This document shows, one piece after another, positions 1 to 5,031 of a DNA stretch of 14,830 nt. Within the stretch, counting starts at the first letter, position 1; each line of letters opens with the position of its first letter. Source of the DNA: Alphaproteobacteria bacterium. Its GTDB lineage: Bacteria > Pseudomonadota > Alphaproteobacteria > UBA2136 > UBA6156. The notes beneath the pieces are model-generated. The model saw only the letters and a program-made list of their open reading frames with translations, was not told where the DNA came from and searched no databases. The position numbers were made by a program, and so were the translations under genes. The stretch is taken from the NCBI GenBank assembly GCA_027490875.1, contig JAIXXE010000023.1, positions 1-14,830 of the forward strand. Direction: 5' to 3'.

Positions 1-219
1 GGCGCGGTGGTGCTGGATGGTGCCGTGGTGGAAAGTGGCGCGATGGTGGCCGCTGGTGCGGTGGTCAGCCCCGGCACTGTGGTGCCAACGGGCCAGATTT
101 GGGCTGGAACCCCTGCCCGCCTGTTACGCCCCATGCGCCCCGACGAACACGCCTACTTAGCCTGGAGTGCCGAGCACTATCAAAACCTTGCCAAGCGTTA
201 CGGCCCAAATCTTACGTAA
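1..219 (+). CDS. Gamma-class carbonic anhydrase family hexapeptide-repeat protein, 3' part
   Basis: The frame is open from the first base, so the gene begins left of the window; only the last 72 residues are visible. The visible part begins with left-handed beta-helix (hexapeptide) turns of the type G-A-V-V-x-x-G / G-A-M-V-A-A-G / G-T-V-V-P. It continues with the segment W-A-G-T-P-A-R-L-L-R and ends with S-A-E-H-Y-x-x-L-A-K-R-Y. That ending is characteristic of bacterial YrdA/PaaY-type gamma carbonic anhydrase homologues. In this family trimers bind a metal through three histidines at subunit interfaces; those lie upstream and cannot be checked, so enzymatic activity is unproven. The stop is TAA at 217-219. 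No terminator follows directly; the next hairpin with a T-run comes after the following gene. An acyl- or acetyltransferase with the same fold is the main alternative, but the C-terminal helix favours the carbonic anhydrase family. Confidence 0.82.
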   Translation, partial: GAVVLDGAVVESGAMVAAGAVVSPGTVVPTGQIWAGTPARLLRPMRPDEHAYLAWSAEHYQNLAKRYGPNLT

Positions 220-230
220 ACATTCGGAGG

Positions 231-260
231 TTTGGTATGGTTTGGTAAGGTTGTGGTAAG
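231..260 (+). repeat. Three tandem copies of a degenerate 10-base G/T-rich unit
   Basis: Three consecutive 10-mers read TTTGGTATGG, TTTGGTAAGG and TTGTGGTAAG. A further partial copy, TTTGTGGTA, lies at 272-280 and runs into a -10-like box. The repeat sits just upstream of the candidate promoter of the small membrane protein gene. It could be an activator site array or simple-sequence drift; the sequence does not decide. Confidence 0.5.
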
Positions 261-275
261 TCCATGTCTCATTTG

Positions 276-284
276 TGGTATATT
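276..284 (+). promoter_or_regulatory. Candidate extended -10 promoter for the gene at 471
   Basis: TGG followed by TATATT matches the extended -10 pattern TGn-TATAAT with one mismatch. No good -35 hexamer lies 17 bases upstream, which an extended -10 can tolerate. It would start transcription near base 291 and give a leader of about 180 bases. A small hairpin (TGCCTG 304-309 with CAGGCA 319-324) lies in that leader. Confidence 0.4.
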
Positions 285-340
285 GGCACCAAGCTGAAGA
301 CTCTGCCTGCCTAGCTGACAGGCAAATTACCCCGCTTTAC

Positions 341-369
341 TTGACAGCTCTGGCAACCTCCCGCATACG
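341..369 (+). promoter_or_regulatory. Alternative promoter for the gene at 471
   Basis: A perfect TTGACA lies at 341-346. With a 17-base spacer the -10 would be CATACG at 364-369, a weak 3/6 match. It is an alternative or addition to the extended -10 site further upstream. Confidence 0.3.
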
Positions 370-470
370 CTTATTCCAAGGTTTCGCGCACGGTAACAAC
401 CTCAAGCGAACCGACGGCGCAATGCATATCGATTGTGTCCGCCCGTATGCAACAAAAAGGATAGACATCA

Positions 471-776
471 ATGAACAAGGCCCCCTTGATCATCGCCGGT
501 GTAGCCGTAGCCGCGATTGTTGGTTACATGCTTTACACCAAGAACAACGAAGCTGCCCCAGCCGGCGACATGCCTGCTGCGCCAGAAGCACCGATGCCGG
601 CCCCAATGCCAGCACCGATGCCAGCCCCAATGCCTGAGGCTGCTCCAGCACCGATGCCTGAAGCCGCTCCAGCCCCAATGGGCCCTGAAGCTGCTGCTCC
701 AGCCCCGATGGGCCCTGAAGCTGCTCCAGCCCCAGTGGGTCCTGAAGCCGCTCCGGCACCAGCCCCGGCTCAGTAA
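471..776 (+). CDS. Small single-pass membrane protein with Pro/Ala/Met repeats, function unknown
   Basis: This is a 101-residue protein. The ATG at 471 is preceded by AAAGGA (457-461) at 9 bases, a good ribosome-binding site. Residues 1-4 form a short N-terminus with Lys3. Residues 5-22 are a hydrophobic helix rich in Ala, Ile and Val, followed by positively charged residues: either a membrane anchor or an uncleaved signal anchor. From residue 28 to the end the chain is low-complexity: P-A-P-M units, then five units built on P-E-A-A-P-A-P (some preceded by M-G or V-G), ending A-P-A-P-A-Q. Such Pro/Ala-rich tails are extended and can span the periplasm or act as linkers, but no partner domain is present. 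It stands alone between a preceding gene and a strong terminator. I do not recognise a family; homology searches would be dominated by composition. The ORF on the opposite strand here is judged a by-product of the repeat. Confidence 0.75.
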   Translation: MNKAPLIIAGVAVAAIVGYMLYTKNNEAAPAGDMPAAPEAPMPAPMPAPMPAPMPEAAPAPMPEAAPAPMGPEAAAPAPMGPEAAPAPVGPEAAPAPAPAQ

Positions 777-792
777 TTCCGTTACGGAATTA
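774..792 (+). other. Perfect 8-bp inverted repeat overlapping the stop codon
   Basis: TAATTCCG (774-781) pairs with CGGAATTA (785-792) around a 3-base loop. The first arm begins with the stop codon itself. Four bases further on the terminator hairpin begins, so the mRNA would end in two tandem stem-loops. The first has no T-run and is more likely a 3'-end stabiliser or protein-binding palindrome than a terminator. Confidence 0.6.
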
Positions 793-795
793 GGC

Positions 796-823
796 AAAGC
801 CCCTCGCAAGAGGGGCTTTTTTT
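796..823 (+). terminator. Rho-independent terminator of the small membrane protein gene
   Basis: The stem AAAGCCCCTC (796-805) pairs perfectly with GAGGGGCTTT (810-819) around a GCAA tetraloop. A 7-T run (817-823) overlaps the end of the stem. Confidence 0.93.
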
Positions 824-824
824 G

Positions 825-853
825 TTGACATACCCTGCACTTTGCCCTTTAAG
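825..853 (+). promoter_or_regulatory. Candidate sigma-70-type promoter of rplJL
   Basis: A consensus -35 TTGACA (825-830) is followed by a 17-base spacer and TTTAAG (848-853, 4/6). It lies immediately after the T-run of the preceding terminator. Transcription would begin near base 860, leaving a leader of about 175 bases before rplJ, as expected for an autoregulated L10 operon. Confidence 0.5.
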
Positions 854-879
854 ACACCTAACACCTGAAGACCGTCAGC

Positions 880-913
880 GCCCATGGCAGGTTATTTTAT
901 GTGATAACCGGGC
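880..913 (+). promoter_or_regulatory. Candidate helix-bulge-helix in the rplJ leader (possible L10-binding site)
   Basis: GCCC (880-883) pairs with GGGC (910-913), and GGTTAT (890-895) pairs with ATAACC (904-909). The 6-base bulge ATGGCA lies on the 5' side only. In other bacteria L10 in complex with L7/L12 represses its own mRNA by binding a kinked helix in the leader. The one-sided bulge is compatible with that, but I do not see the tandem G-A pairs of a textbook kink-turn. A second small hairpin (GTTGCA 987-992 with TGCAAC 997-1002) lies closer to the start codon. Confidence 0.3.
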
Positions 914-1036
914 TTAATCCATCAGCTGACCGAGGGGCTTGAAAGGCATTTTTTGCCACTTCTTTGCCGTATCCAAGGTGTCTCGTGTTGCAATGGTGCA
1001 ACCCGGGATTCTAACAACCGACGGAAAGTTATTCGG

Positions 1037-1516
1037 ATGAATCGCACCGAAAAAGAAGCGTTTGTCGGCGAACTTAGCCAAAGTCTGCACAGCGCGAAAA
1101 CGCTGGTGGTTGCCCACTACCGCGGCCTGACGGTTAAGCAGCTTTCGGCACTGCGTCGCACCATGCGCGCCGAAGGTGGCCACGTTCAGGTCGCCAAAAA
1201 CCGCTTGGCCAAGCTGGCCTTTAAGGGCACACCCTTCGAGCAGCTGAATGCCCTGATGACCGGCCCTACCATTCTGGCCTACGCCAAGGATGAACTGGCG
1301 CCGACCCGCGTTGCCCAAAAATTTGCCGATGCCAATGAGGCAATGCAAATTTTAGGCGGCATGATGGATGGCAAAATGCTGAGCAAGGCTGAAGTAAAAC
1401 TCTACGCCAGCCTGCCAAGCCTGAACGAACTGCGTGGCAAACTGGTAGGCCTGTTACAAGCCCCTGGCGCGCAACTGGCCCGCGTAACCCGTGCCTATGC
1501 CGACAAAGCCGCTTAA
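1037..1516 (+). CDS. rplJ: 50S ribosomal protein L10
   Basis: A 159-residue protein beginning M-N-R-T-E-K-E-A-F. The N-terminal part contains the L10 signature of a regulated alpha/beta domain: V-V-A-H-Y-R-G-L-T (residues about 29-37), then L-R-R-T-M-R and V-A-K-N-R-L-A-K-L-A. The C-terminal helix that carries L7/L12 dimers is present. L10 anchors the stalk at the base formed by 23S rRNA and L11 and can repress its own mRNA. The ATG at 1037 was chosen because homology begins there and GGAAAG (1023-1028) lies 8 bases upstream; the open frame extends further left without similarity. rplL follows after 31 bases. The gene is not preceded by rplK-rplA, unlike the usual order. The length is slightly short for alphaproteobacteria but the protein appears complete. 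Confidence 0.97.
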   Translation: MNRTEKEAFVGELSQSLHSAKTLVVAHYRGLTVKQLSALRRTMRAEGGHVQVAKNRLAKLAFKGTPFEQLNALMTGPTILAYAKDELAPTRVAQKFADANEAMQILGGMMDGKMLSKAEVKLYASLPSLNELRGKLVGLLQAPGAQLARVTRAYADKAA

Positions 1517-1547
1517 TTAACGAACGAAACGATAGAAAGATACCTCC

Positions 1548-1913
1548 ATGAGCAACCTGCAAACTCTGGTAGACGAACTAAGCAAACTGACCGTTCTGGA
1601 AGCCTCCGAGCTTTCCAAAATGCTGGAAGAAAAATGGGGCGTAAGCGCCGCTGCCCCTGTGGCCGCTGCTGCCGCCGCTGCCGGCCCAGCTGCTGAAGAG
1701 CAAACCGAATTCACCGTGCACCTGATGGCTGCTGGTGAGAAGAAGATCGACGTGATCAAGATCGTGCGCGAACTGACTGGCCTGGGCCTGAAGGAAGCCA
1801 AGGACTTGGTTGAAGGCGCACCCCAAGTGGTCAAAGAAGGCGTTGCCAAAAAAGACGCCGAAGAGATGAAGAAGAAGCTGGAAGGCGTTGGCGCCAAAGT
1901 AGAACTCAAGTAG
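1548..1913 (+). CDS. rplL: 50S ribosomal protein L7/L12
   Basis: A 121-residue protein with all three parts of L7/L12. Residues 1-31 are the N-terminal dimerisation and L10-binding domain (L-T-V-L-E-A-S-E-L-S-K-M-L-E-E-K-W). Residues 33-52 are an Ala/Pro-rich flexible hinge, and residues 53-121 are the factor-binding C-terminal domain. The C-terminal domain includes K-I-D-V-I-K-I-V-R-E-L-T-G-L-G-L-K-E-A-K and ends in G-A-K-V-E-L-K. The sequence style is typical of alphaproteobacteria. It recruits elongation and initiation factors to the ribosome. The upstream ribosome-binding site is weak (GAAAGA, 1535-1540), which is notable for a protein needed in four or more copies per ribosome. A terminator follows 16 bases after the stop, so the unit ends without rpoBC. 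Confidence 0.98.
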   Translation: MSNLQTLVDELSKLTVLEASELSKMLEEKWGVSAAAPVAAAAAAAGPAAEEQTEFTVHLMAAGEKKIDVIKIVRELTGLGLKEAKDLVEGAPQVVKEGVAKKDAEEMKKKLEGVGAKVELK

Positions 1914-1929
1914 TTTCTGCTTCTTTATC

Positions 1930-1957
1930 AACCGCCCTTCGGGGCGGTTTTCTTTTT
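1930..1957 (+). terminator. Rho-independent terminator after rplL
   Basis: AACCGCCC (1930-1937) pairs perfectly with GGGCGGTT (1942-1949) around a TTCG loop, followed by TTTTCTTTTT. It appears to end the rplJL transcript completely. Confidence 0.93.
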
Positions 1958-1983
1958 GGCTTCCTCCTTTACTTTTGGCAGTA

Positions 1984-2012
1984 TAGACAATACTGAAACT
2001 TAGACATTAAAT
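1984..2012 (+). promoter_or_regulatory. Candidate promoter of the structured RNA
   Basis: TAGACA (1984-1989, 5/6) and TTAAAT (2007-2012, 4/6) are separated by 17 bases. The -35 overlaps an inverted repeat, CAGTAT (1979-1984) with ATACTG (1990-1995), which could be an operator. The area is distinctly AT-rich compared with its surroundings. The predicted start is near base 2019. Confidence 0.4.
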
Positions 2013-2018
2013 TTTTAA

Positions 2019-2290
2019 TCTTCCCGATGAACGAGGAAGCAGACATGCAGGAAGACGGACGTGCTACACTGCGATAATCTCAACAAAGCCGTGACGAGGC
2101 TGTGATGTTGAGGTCTCCTATGGGGAAACCTCTCTCTTCGTGGAAGAGAGCATTGAGGTATGACACCATCCCTCAAGATGCATGATGAGACATGGCGGAC
2201 TGGATGATCGTATGCGAGATCACGAATCTCATCGAACCCTCTCCGAACTTTTAACCTCTTGCCTCCTTCGGGCGGCAAGAGGTTTTTTTT
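2019..2290 (+). ncRNA. Candidate structured non-coding RNA, about 270 nt, family unknown
   Basis: No credible protein is encoded here on either strand, yet the segment carries a promoter-like site, many local helices and an excellent terminator. Visible helices are: CTTCC 2020-2024 with GGAAG 2035-2039; CTCAACA 2079-2085 with TGTTGAG 2106-2112, enclosing AGCC 2087-2090 with GGCT 2098-2101; CTCTCTTC 2132-2139 with GAAGAGAG 2143-2150 (8 perfect pairs); TTGAGG 2153-2158 with CCTCAA 2171-2176, extended by GCA/TGC across a GA bulge; and GATGAGA 2184-2190 with TCTCATC 2227-2233, which competes with GAGAT 2216-2220 with ATCTC 2226-2230. I looked for hallmarks of tmRNA (including the two-piece alphaproteobacterial form), RNase P RNA, SRP RNA and T-box leaders and did not find them. 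A divergent 6S RNA is not excluded. A terminating leader of the gene at 2557 is possible but less likely, because that gene has its own -10 box. Confidence 0.5.
2253..2290 (+). terminator. Strong Rho-independent terminator ending the candidate RNA
   Basis: AACCTCTTGCC (2253-2263) pairs perfectly with GGCAAGAGGTT (2274-2284). An inner CC-TTCG-GG tetraloop stem lies inside, followed by eight T residues (2283-2290). No protein gene upstream needs it, since rplL already has its own terminator. Confidence 0.95.
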
Positions 2291-2350
2291 ATTCAGGTTA
2301 TTTTCCGACATTGCTTAGGCGCAGCGTAATCACAGAAAAAAAGAATTGTT

Positions 2351-2420
2351 GTTATTCCAGATATGGGTTGGGGGCCCGAACAATGAATCATTGTTCTCCC
2401 CAACCGCGTTCTGGAATGAC
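2351..2420. repeat. 70-bp nested palindromic element, REP/MITE-like
   Basis: The ends are 11-base inverted repeats with one mismatch: GTTATTCCAGA (2351-2361) and TCTGGAATGAC (2410-2420). Inside lie GGTTGGGG (2366-2373) with CCCCAACC (2398-2405). At the centre lie GAACAATGA (2378-2386) with TCATTGTTC (2388-2396), separated by one base. The whole folds into one long hairpin with small internal loops (CCC at 2375-2377 is unpaired). The terminal ATTCCAG/CTGGAAT motif resembles dispersed palindromic repeats of many proteobacterial genomes. I see only one copy in this window, so dispersal is inferred. Confidence 0.75.
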
Positions 2421-2507
2421 GGGTGAGGTTGTGGCAAGTGATGATGGGCTTCGCTTTAAGTTTTAATAACCACTCTTAGGGGCAGTTTTTACTTGCAAAC
2501 TTACGTT

Positions 2508-2513
2508 TATAAT
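2508..2513 (+). promoter_or_regulatory. Consensus -10 box of the gene at 2557
   Basis: A perfect TATAAT lies 44 bases upstream of the start codon, with a predicted transcript start near 2520. The -35 region is weak: TTTACT (2488-2493) matches 4/6 but at a short 14-base spacing. Confidence 0.5.
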
Positions 2514-2556
2514 TTTAGAGATTCCTTTAATAGTATTCGTTTAACAGGAGCGCCTG

Positions 2557-2916
2557 ATGCATGGGCCAACCCCGAAACCTCCGACACGGAATCAACGCTT
2601 GGTTGCAATTGTCAAGCAATGCCGTCGCGACATCATCTACGCGCTGGGCGGCAAAAGGCCCGCTGGACTTTGGTTTCCTCACCACAGTTCTTTGGCTGGA
2701 GCGATTTTTGGCGACGTCGTGCAGGTGAATAAGTGCCAGCAATGGTACGATAGAATCCAGCGGGTCATTTGCGACGTTTTAAGGAAGGATCATGCGCGAA
2801 GGGAGGCTGCTTGGGCCGCCCTTAGCCTGTTGAGATCTGAAAGCTATGAGCACTGCATAGCGCGTGCCGAACGGCAGCAGAGAGCCAGAGCCAAGGCTAA
2901 ACAGCGGCGACACTAG
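2557..2916 (+). CDS. Small basic protein of unknown function
   Basis: A 119-residue protein that I do not recognise. AGGAG (2546-2550) lies 6 bases before the ATG at 2557, a consensus TATAAT lies upstream and a strong terminator follows, so expression as a separate unit is likely. The N-terminus is Pro-rich (T-P-K-P-P-T). Residues 12-30 and 60-105 look helical, with several Arg and Lys. The last 17 residues are strongly basic (R-A-E-R-Q-Q-R-A-R-A-K-A-K-Q-R-R-H), which would suit nucleic-acid or ribosome binding. Cys occurs at 22, 60, 72 and 100, without a clear zinc-finger spacing. There is no signal peptide or membrane segment. It sits between a palindromic repeat and a convergent minus-strand operon, a typical place for lineage-specific genes. 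It could be an orphan gene or, less likely, a chance ORF. Confidence 0.6.
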   Translation: MHGPTPKPPTRNQRLVAIVKQCRRDIIYALGGKRPAGLWFPHHSSLAGAIFGDVVQVNKCQQWYDRIQRVICDVLRKDHARREAAWAALSLLRSESYEHCIARAERQQRARAKAKQRRH

Positions 2917-2950
2917 ACAGTTGCGACCGCGTAACCCATCGAATGACAAC

Positions 2951-2977
2951 AGGGGTGCTGAAAGGCACCCCTTTTTT
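2951..2977 (+). terminator. Rho-independent terminator of the gene at 2557
   Basis: AGGGGTGC (2951-2958) pairs with GCACCCCT (2965-2972), followed by six T residues (2972-2977). It lies between convergent genes. The other strand has no T-run after the stem, so it would stop minus-strand transcripts of the Hsp70-like gene only weakly. Confidence 0.9.
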
Positions 2978-2989
2978 GTTTGGGATGGC

Positions 2990-4246
2990 TTAGGTGCCAA
3001 ACTTCCGTTGGGCATCGAGCGTGAGGCCCAAACCCACGCTGCCGAAGGCATCACCTTCCACCACCTCGGCGGTTGGAAAGTGTGACAGGAGACTGGCTTT
3101 TACCGCAGGGATTTTGGTTGAACCACCCGTGAGAAAGATGGCCTGAATGGCCCCGACCGCAACCCCAGCCTGTTGCACAGTTGCCAAGGCCGCAGCGGTC
3201 ATACGGGCCACCGCGGGGGCGATGGCCTCATTGAATTGCGTGCGGAGCAGTGGTTGTACCAAGGGTTGCCCGGGCAGTGGCAGCGTGAGGGTGGTGGCGG
3301 CTTCAATACTCAGGTCAATCTTGGCGGCTTCCACCTGCCCTGCTAAGGCGTGGCCCAAGCGGCCTTCAATCACCGCCAACAGGCGCTCAAGCAGTGCAGG
3401 CTGCGCGGCTTCGTAACGAAGTTGCCGCAGCTCGTGCAGTGTTTCCTTGGTGTTAAGGCTATGAATGCGTTGCCATGTGGCAAGTTCGTTATAGTACCGC
3501 GCTGGCAGTTCGTAGCCCGTGGTGCGGTAGTGGCTGCCTTTGCCCAGCAACGGCATCACGGTGGCCAAGCTGAACAGACGATCAAAATCAGTCCCCCCCA
3601 GGTGTACCCCTTGGTTGGCCAGAATGTCGCTTTGGCGGTCGGCCGCCTTGGCGCGGGTTGGCGACACGCGCACCACCGAAAAGTCGGCTGTTCCGCCCCC
3701 AATGTCCACAATCAAGGCCAGCTGTTCGGTACGGACCTGTTGCTCATATGCCAGTGCAGCGGCGATGGGCTCGTACTGAAAGGTAATATATTTAAACCCT
3801 TGGGCTTGGGCGGCGGCGGCTAACTGGGCTTGGGCGGCGCGGTCGGCGGCCGGGTCGTCATCCACAAAGTAAACTGGTCGCCCCAAGACAACCTGCGTGA
3901 GCGCCTGATTCGCGCTGGTCTCCGCTGTGGTCTTTAAGTGCTTCAACAGCTGCCCGATGATCTCGACAAAGGGCATGCGGCGGCGCTTGAGTTGGGTGCT
4001 TTCGGCCATCAGGCTGCTGCCAAGCACGCTTTTGAGGGAGCGCAACAGGCGCCCTTGGATGCCCGCTGTATAGGCTTCAATGGCAGCGCGGCCAAACACC
4101 TGGCTATCGTCTTCAAAGTTAAAAAATATGGCGCTCGGTAGGGTTGGTTTGCCCTCTTCCAAAGCTACCAAGGTGGCCGCGCCGTGATGCCAGACACCGA
4201 TGGTGGAATTGGAGGTGCCGAAATCGAGGCCACAGACACCGCGCAT
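2990..4246 (-). CDS. yegD: Hsp70 family (YegD-type) chaperone-like ATPase
   Basis: A 418-residue protein with the actin/Hsp70 ATPase fold and no separate substrate-binding domain, like E. coli YegD. Phosphate-1 is G-L-D-F-G-T-S-N-S-T (residues 6-15). F-Q-Y-E-P-I-A-A-A lies at 156-164, phosphate-2 I-V-D-I-G-G-G-T-A-D-F-S at 179-190, H-L-G-G-T-D-F-D at 215-222, and the adenosine motif F-L-T-G-G-S-T-K-I-P at 371-380. The C-terminus includes G-D-A-F-G-S-V-G-x-G-L. Family members are presumed cytoplasmic chaperone-like ATPases with poorly defined clients. The start at 4246 was chosen because homology begins there; the open frame continues upstream into pyrH without similarity. The start lies 8 bases after the pyrH stop, so the two genes are probably co-transcribed and perhaps translationally coupled. 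All nucleotide-binding motifs look intact. Confidence 0.92.
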   Translation of the reverse strand: MRGVCGLDFGTSNSTIGVWHHGAATLVALEEGKPTLPSAIFFNFEDDSQVFGRAAIEAYTAGIQGRLLRSLKSVLGSSLMAESTQLKRRRMPFVEIIGQLLKHLKTTAETSANQALTQVVLGRPVYFVDDDPAADRAAQAQLAAAAQAQGFKYITFQYEPIAAALAYEQQVRTEQLALIVDIGGGTADFSVVRVSPTRAKAADRQSDILANQGVHLGGTDFDRLFSLATVMPLLGKGSHYRTTGYELPARYYNELATWQRIHSLNTKETLHELRQLRYEAAQPALLERLLAVIEGRLGHALAGQVEAAKIDLSIEAATTLTLPLPGQPLVQPLLRTQFNEAIAPAVARMTAAALATVQQAGVAVGAIQAIFLTGGSTKIPAVKASLLSHFPTAEVVEGDAFGSVGLGLTLDAQRKFGT

Positions 4247-4254
4247 CGGCGGCG

Positions 4255-4956
4255 TTACTCGACTAAGGTAAACTTGGCCTTGCCTAACAGGGCTTCGGCG
4301 ACGTCGCCGACCTTGCAGACCATCAGCGGCAATTTGTTCTCGCGGCACAGCGCCACGGCGGCACCATCCATCACTTGCAGGTCATCCACCAGCACATCTT
4401 TGTAGGTCAGGCGCGGCAGGTGTTTGGCAGCAGGGTTCTTGGCTGGGTCGCTGTCGTAGATCCCATCCACTTTGGTAGCCTTGATGTAAACCTGCGCGCC
4501 AATTTCGATCGCCCGCAGGGCCCCGGCGGTGTCGGTGGTAAAGAAGGGGTTACCCGTCCCGGCGGCAAAGATGACAATCCGGCCCTTTTCCATGTGGCGG
4601 ATCGCACGGCGGCGAATGTAGGGCTCGGCGACACGGTCGATTTCGATCGCGCTCATCACGCGGCTGTGGATGCCCGTGGTTTCCAGCACACTTTGCAGGG
4701 CCAGCGCATTGATGACCGTGGCCAACATGCCCATCTGGTGGCCTTGGGCCGCTTCGATCCCCAAGGCGGCAACCTCCCTGCCCCGAATCATGTTGCCGCC
4801 GCCAATCACCACCGCAACCTGCGTGCCTTGGTTGTGCAGGTCTTTCAACTCGCCAGCGATTTCTTGCAGGCTTGGCATATCCAGAACACGGTCATGGCTT
4901 TCGCCCGCCAGCCGTTCGCCTGAAACCTTGACCAGAATGCGTGTGTAGGTGCTCAT
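4255..4956 (-). CDS. pyrH: Uridylate (UMP) kinase
   Basis: A 233-residue bacterial UMP kinase of the amino-acid-kinase fold, making UDP from UMP and ATP in pyrimidine synthesis. Motifs are K-V-S-G-E (residues 10-14), V-V-I-G-G-G-N-M-I-R-G (49-59), M-G-M-L-A-T-V-I-N-A-L-A-L-Q (75-88), G-T-G-N-P-F-F-T-T-D (133-142), the nucleotide-binding A-T-K-V-D-G-I-Y-D-S-D-P (160-171) and M-D-G-A-A (196-200). The start at 4956 gives the normal N-terminus M-S-T-Y-T-R-I-L-V-K; a further in-frame upstream extension has no similarity. AGGG lies upstream as a modest ribosome-binding site. In most bacteria pyrH sits in rpsB-tsf-pyrH-frr. Here it follows rpsI, from which a terminator separates it, and precedes the YegD-like gene. 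It is probably the only functional copy, since all motifs are conserved, but other copies outside the window cannot be excluded. Confidence 0.97.
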   Translation of the reverse strand: MSTYTRILVKVSGERLAGESHDRVLDMPSLQEIAGELKDLHNQGTQVAVVIGGGNMIRGREVAALGIEAAQGHQMGMLATVINALALQSVLETTGIHSRVMSAIEIDRVAEPYIRRRAIRHMEKGRIVIFAAGTGNPFFTTDTAGALRAIEIGAQVYIKATKVDGIYDSDPAKNPAAKHLPRLTYKDVLVDDLQVMDGAAVALCRENKLPLMVCKVGDVAEALLGKAKFTLVE

Positions 4957-4963
4957 GCGCGCT

Positions 4964-4992
4964 ACCCTACGGAAGGTGGCCCGTACTGGCAA
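4964..4992 (-). promoter_or_regulatory. Candidate promoter of pyrH
   Basis: On the minus strand TTGCCA (4992-4987, 5/6) and TAGGGT (4969-4964, 3/6 but with the key first, second and last bases) are 17 bases apart. A start at the usual distance would fall almost on the ATG, giving a nearly leaderless mRNA. Read-through from rpsI is the alternative. Confidence 0.28.
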
Positions 4993-5003
4993 CCAGCAGA
5001 CAC

Positions 5004-5031
5004 AAAAAACCGCCCGTTTGGGCGGCTTTTT
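5004..5031 (-). terminator. Rho-independent terminator after rpsI
   Basis: CCGCCC (5010-5015) pairs with GGGCGG (5020-5025), with A/T flanks on both sides. Read on the minus strand, six T residues (from 5009 down to 5004) follow the stem. It lies between rpsI and pyrH; the flanking T-run on the plus strand (5027-5031) makes it potentially bidirectional. Confidence 0.88.

Noticed and set aside
590..770. Short regularly spaced DNA repeats that might suggest a CRISPR-like or minisatellite array
   Set aside because: The repeats are in frame within one coding region and translate to P-A-P-M and P-E-A-A-P-A-P units; there are no unique spacers.
468..809. Minus-strand open frame with Trp/Arg repeats opposite the small membrane protein gene
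   Set aside because: It is the mirror of the Pro/Ala repeat; the plus frame has the ribosome-binding site, anchor and terminator in the right orientation.
953..1036. Longer N-terminus for rplJ
   Set aside because: The added residues do not resemble L10, while the ATG at 1037 gives the family N-terminus and has an SD upstream.
2019..2290. Identification as tmRNA, RNase P RNA or SRP RNA
   Set aside because: I found no tag-peptide frame or tRNA-like end, no GAGGAAAGTC-type P4 region and no SRP tetraloop signature. A divergent 6S RNA is left open.
2015..2311. Minus-strand open frame across the candidate RNA
   Set aside because: It reads backwards through a strong plus-strand terminator, has no ribosome-binding site and no recognisable protein features.
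4247..4348. Longer N-terminus for the YegD-like protein, overlapping pyrH
   Set aside because: The extension is an Arg-rich reading of the pyrH 3' end; the phosphate-1 motif normally lies within ten residues of the start.
4375..4923. Long plus-strand open frame opposite pyrH
   Set aside because: It is antisense to a fully conserved UMP kinase gene and has no features of its own.
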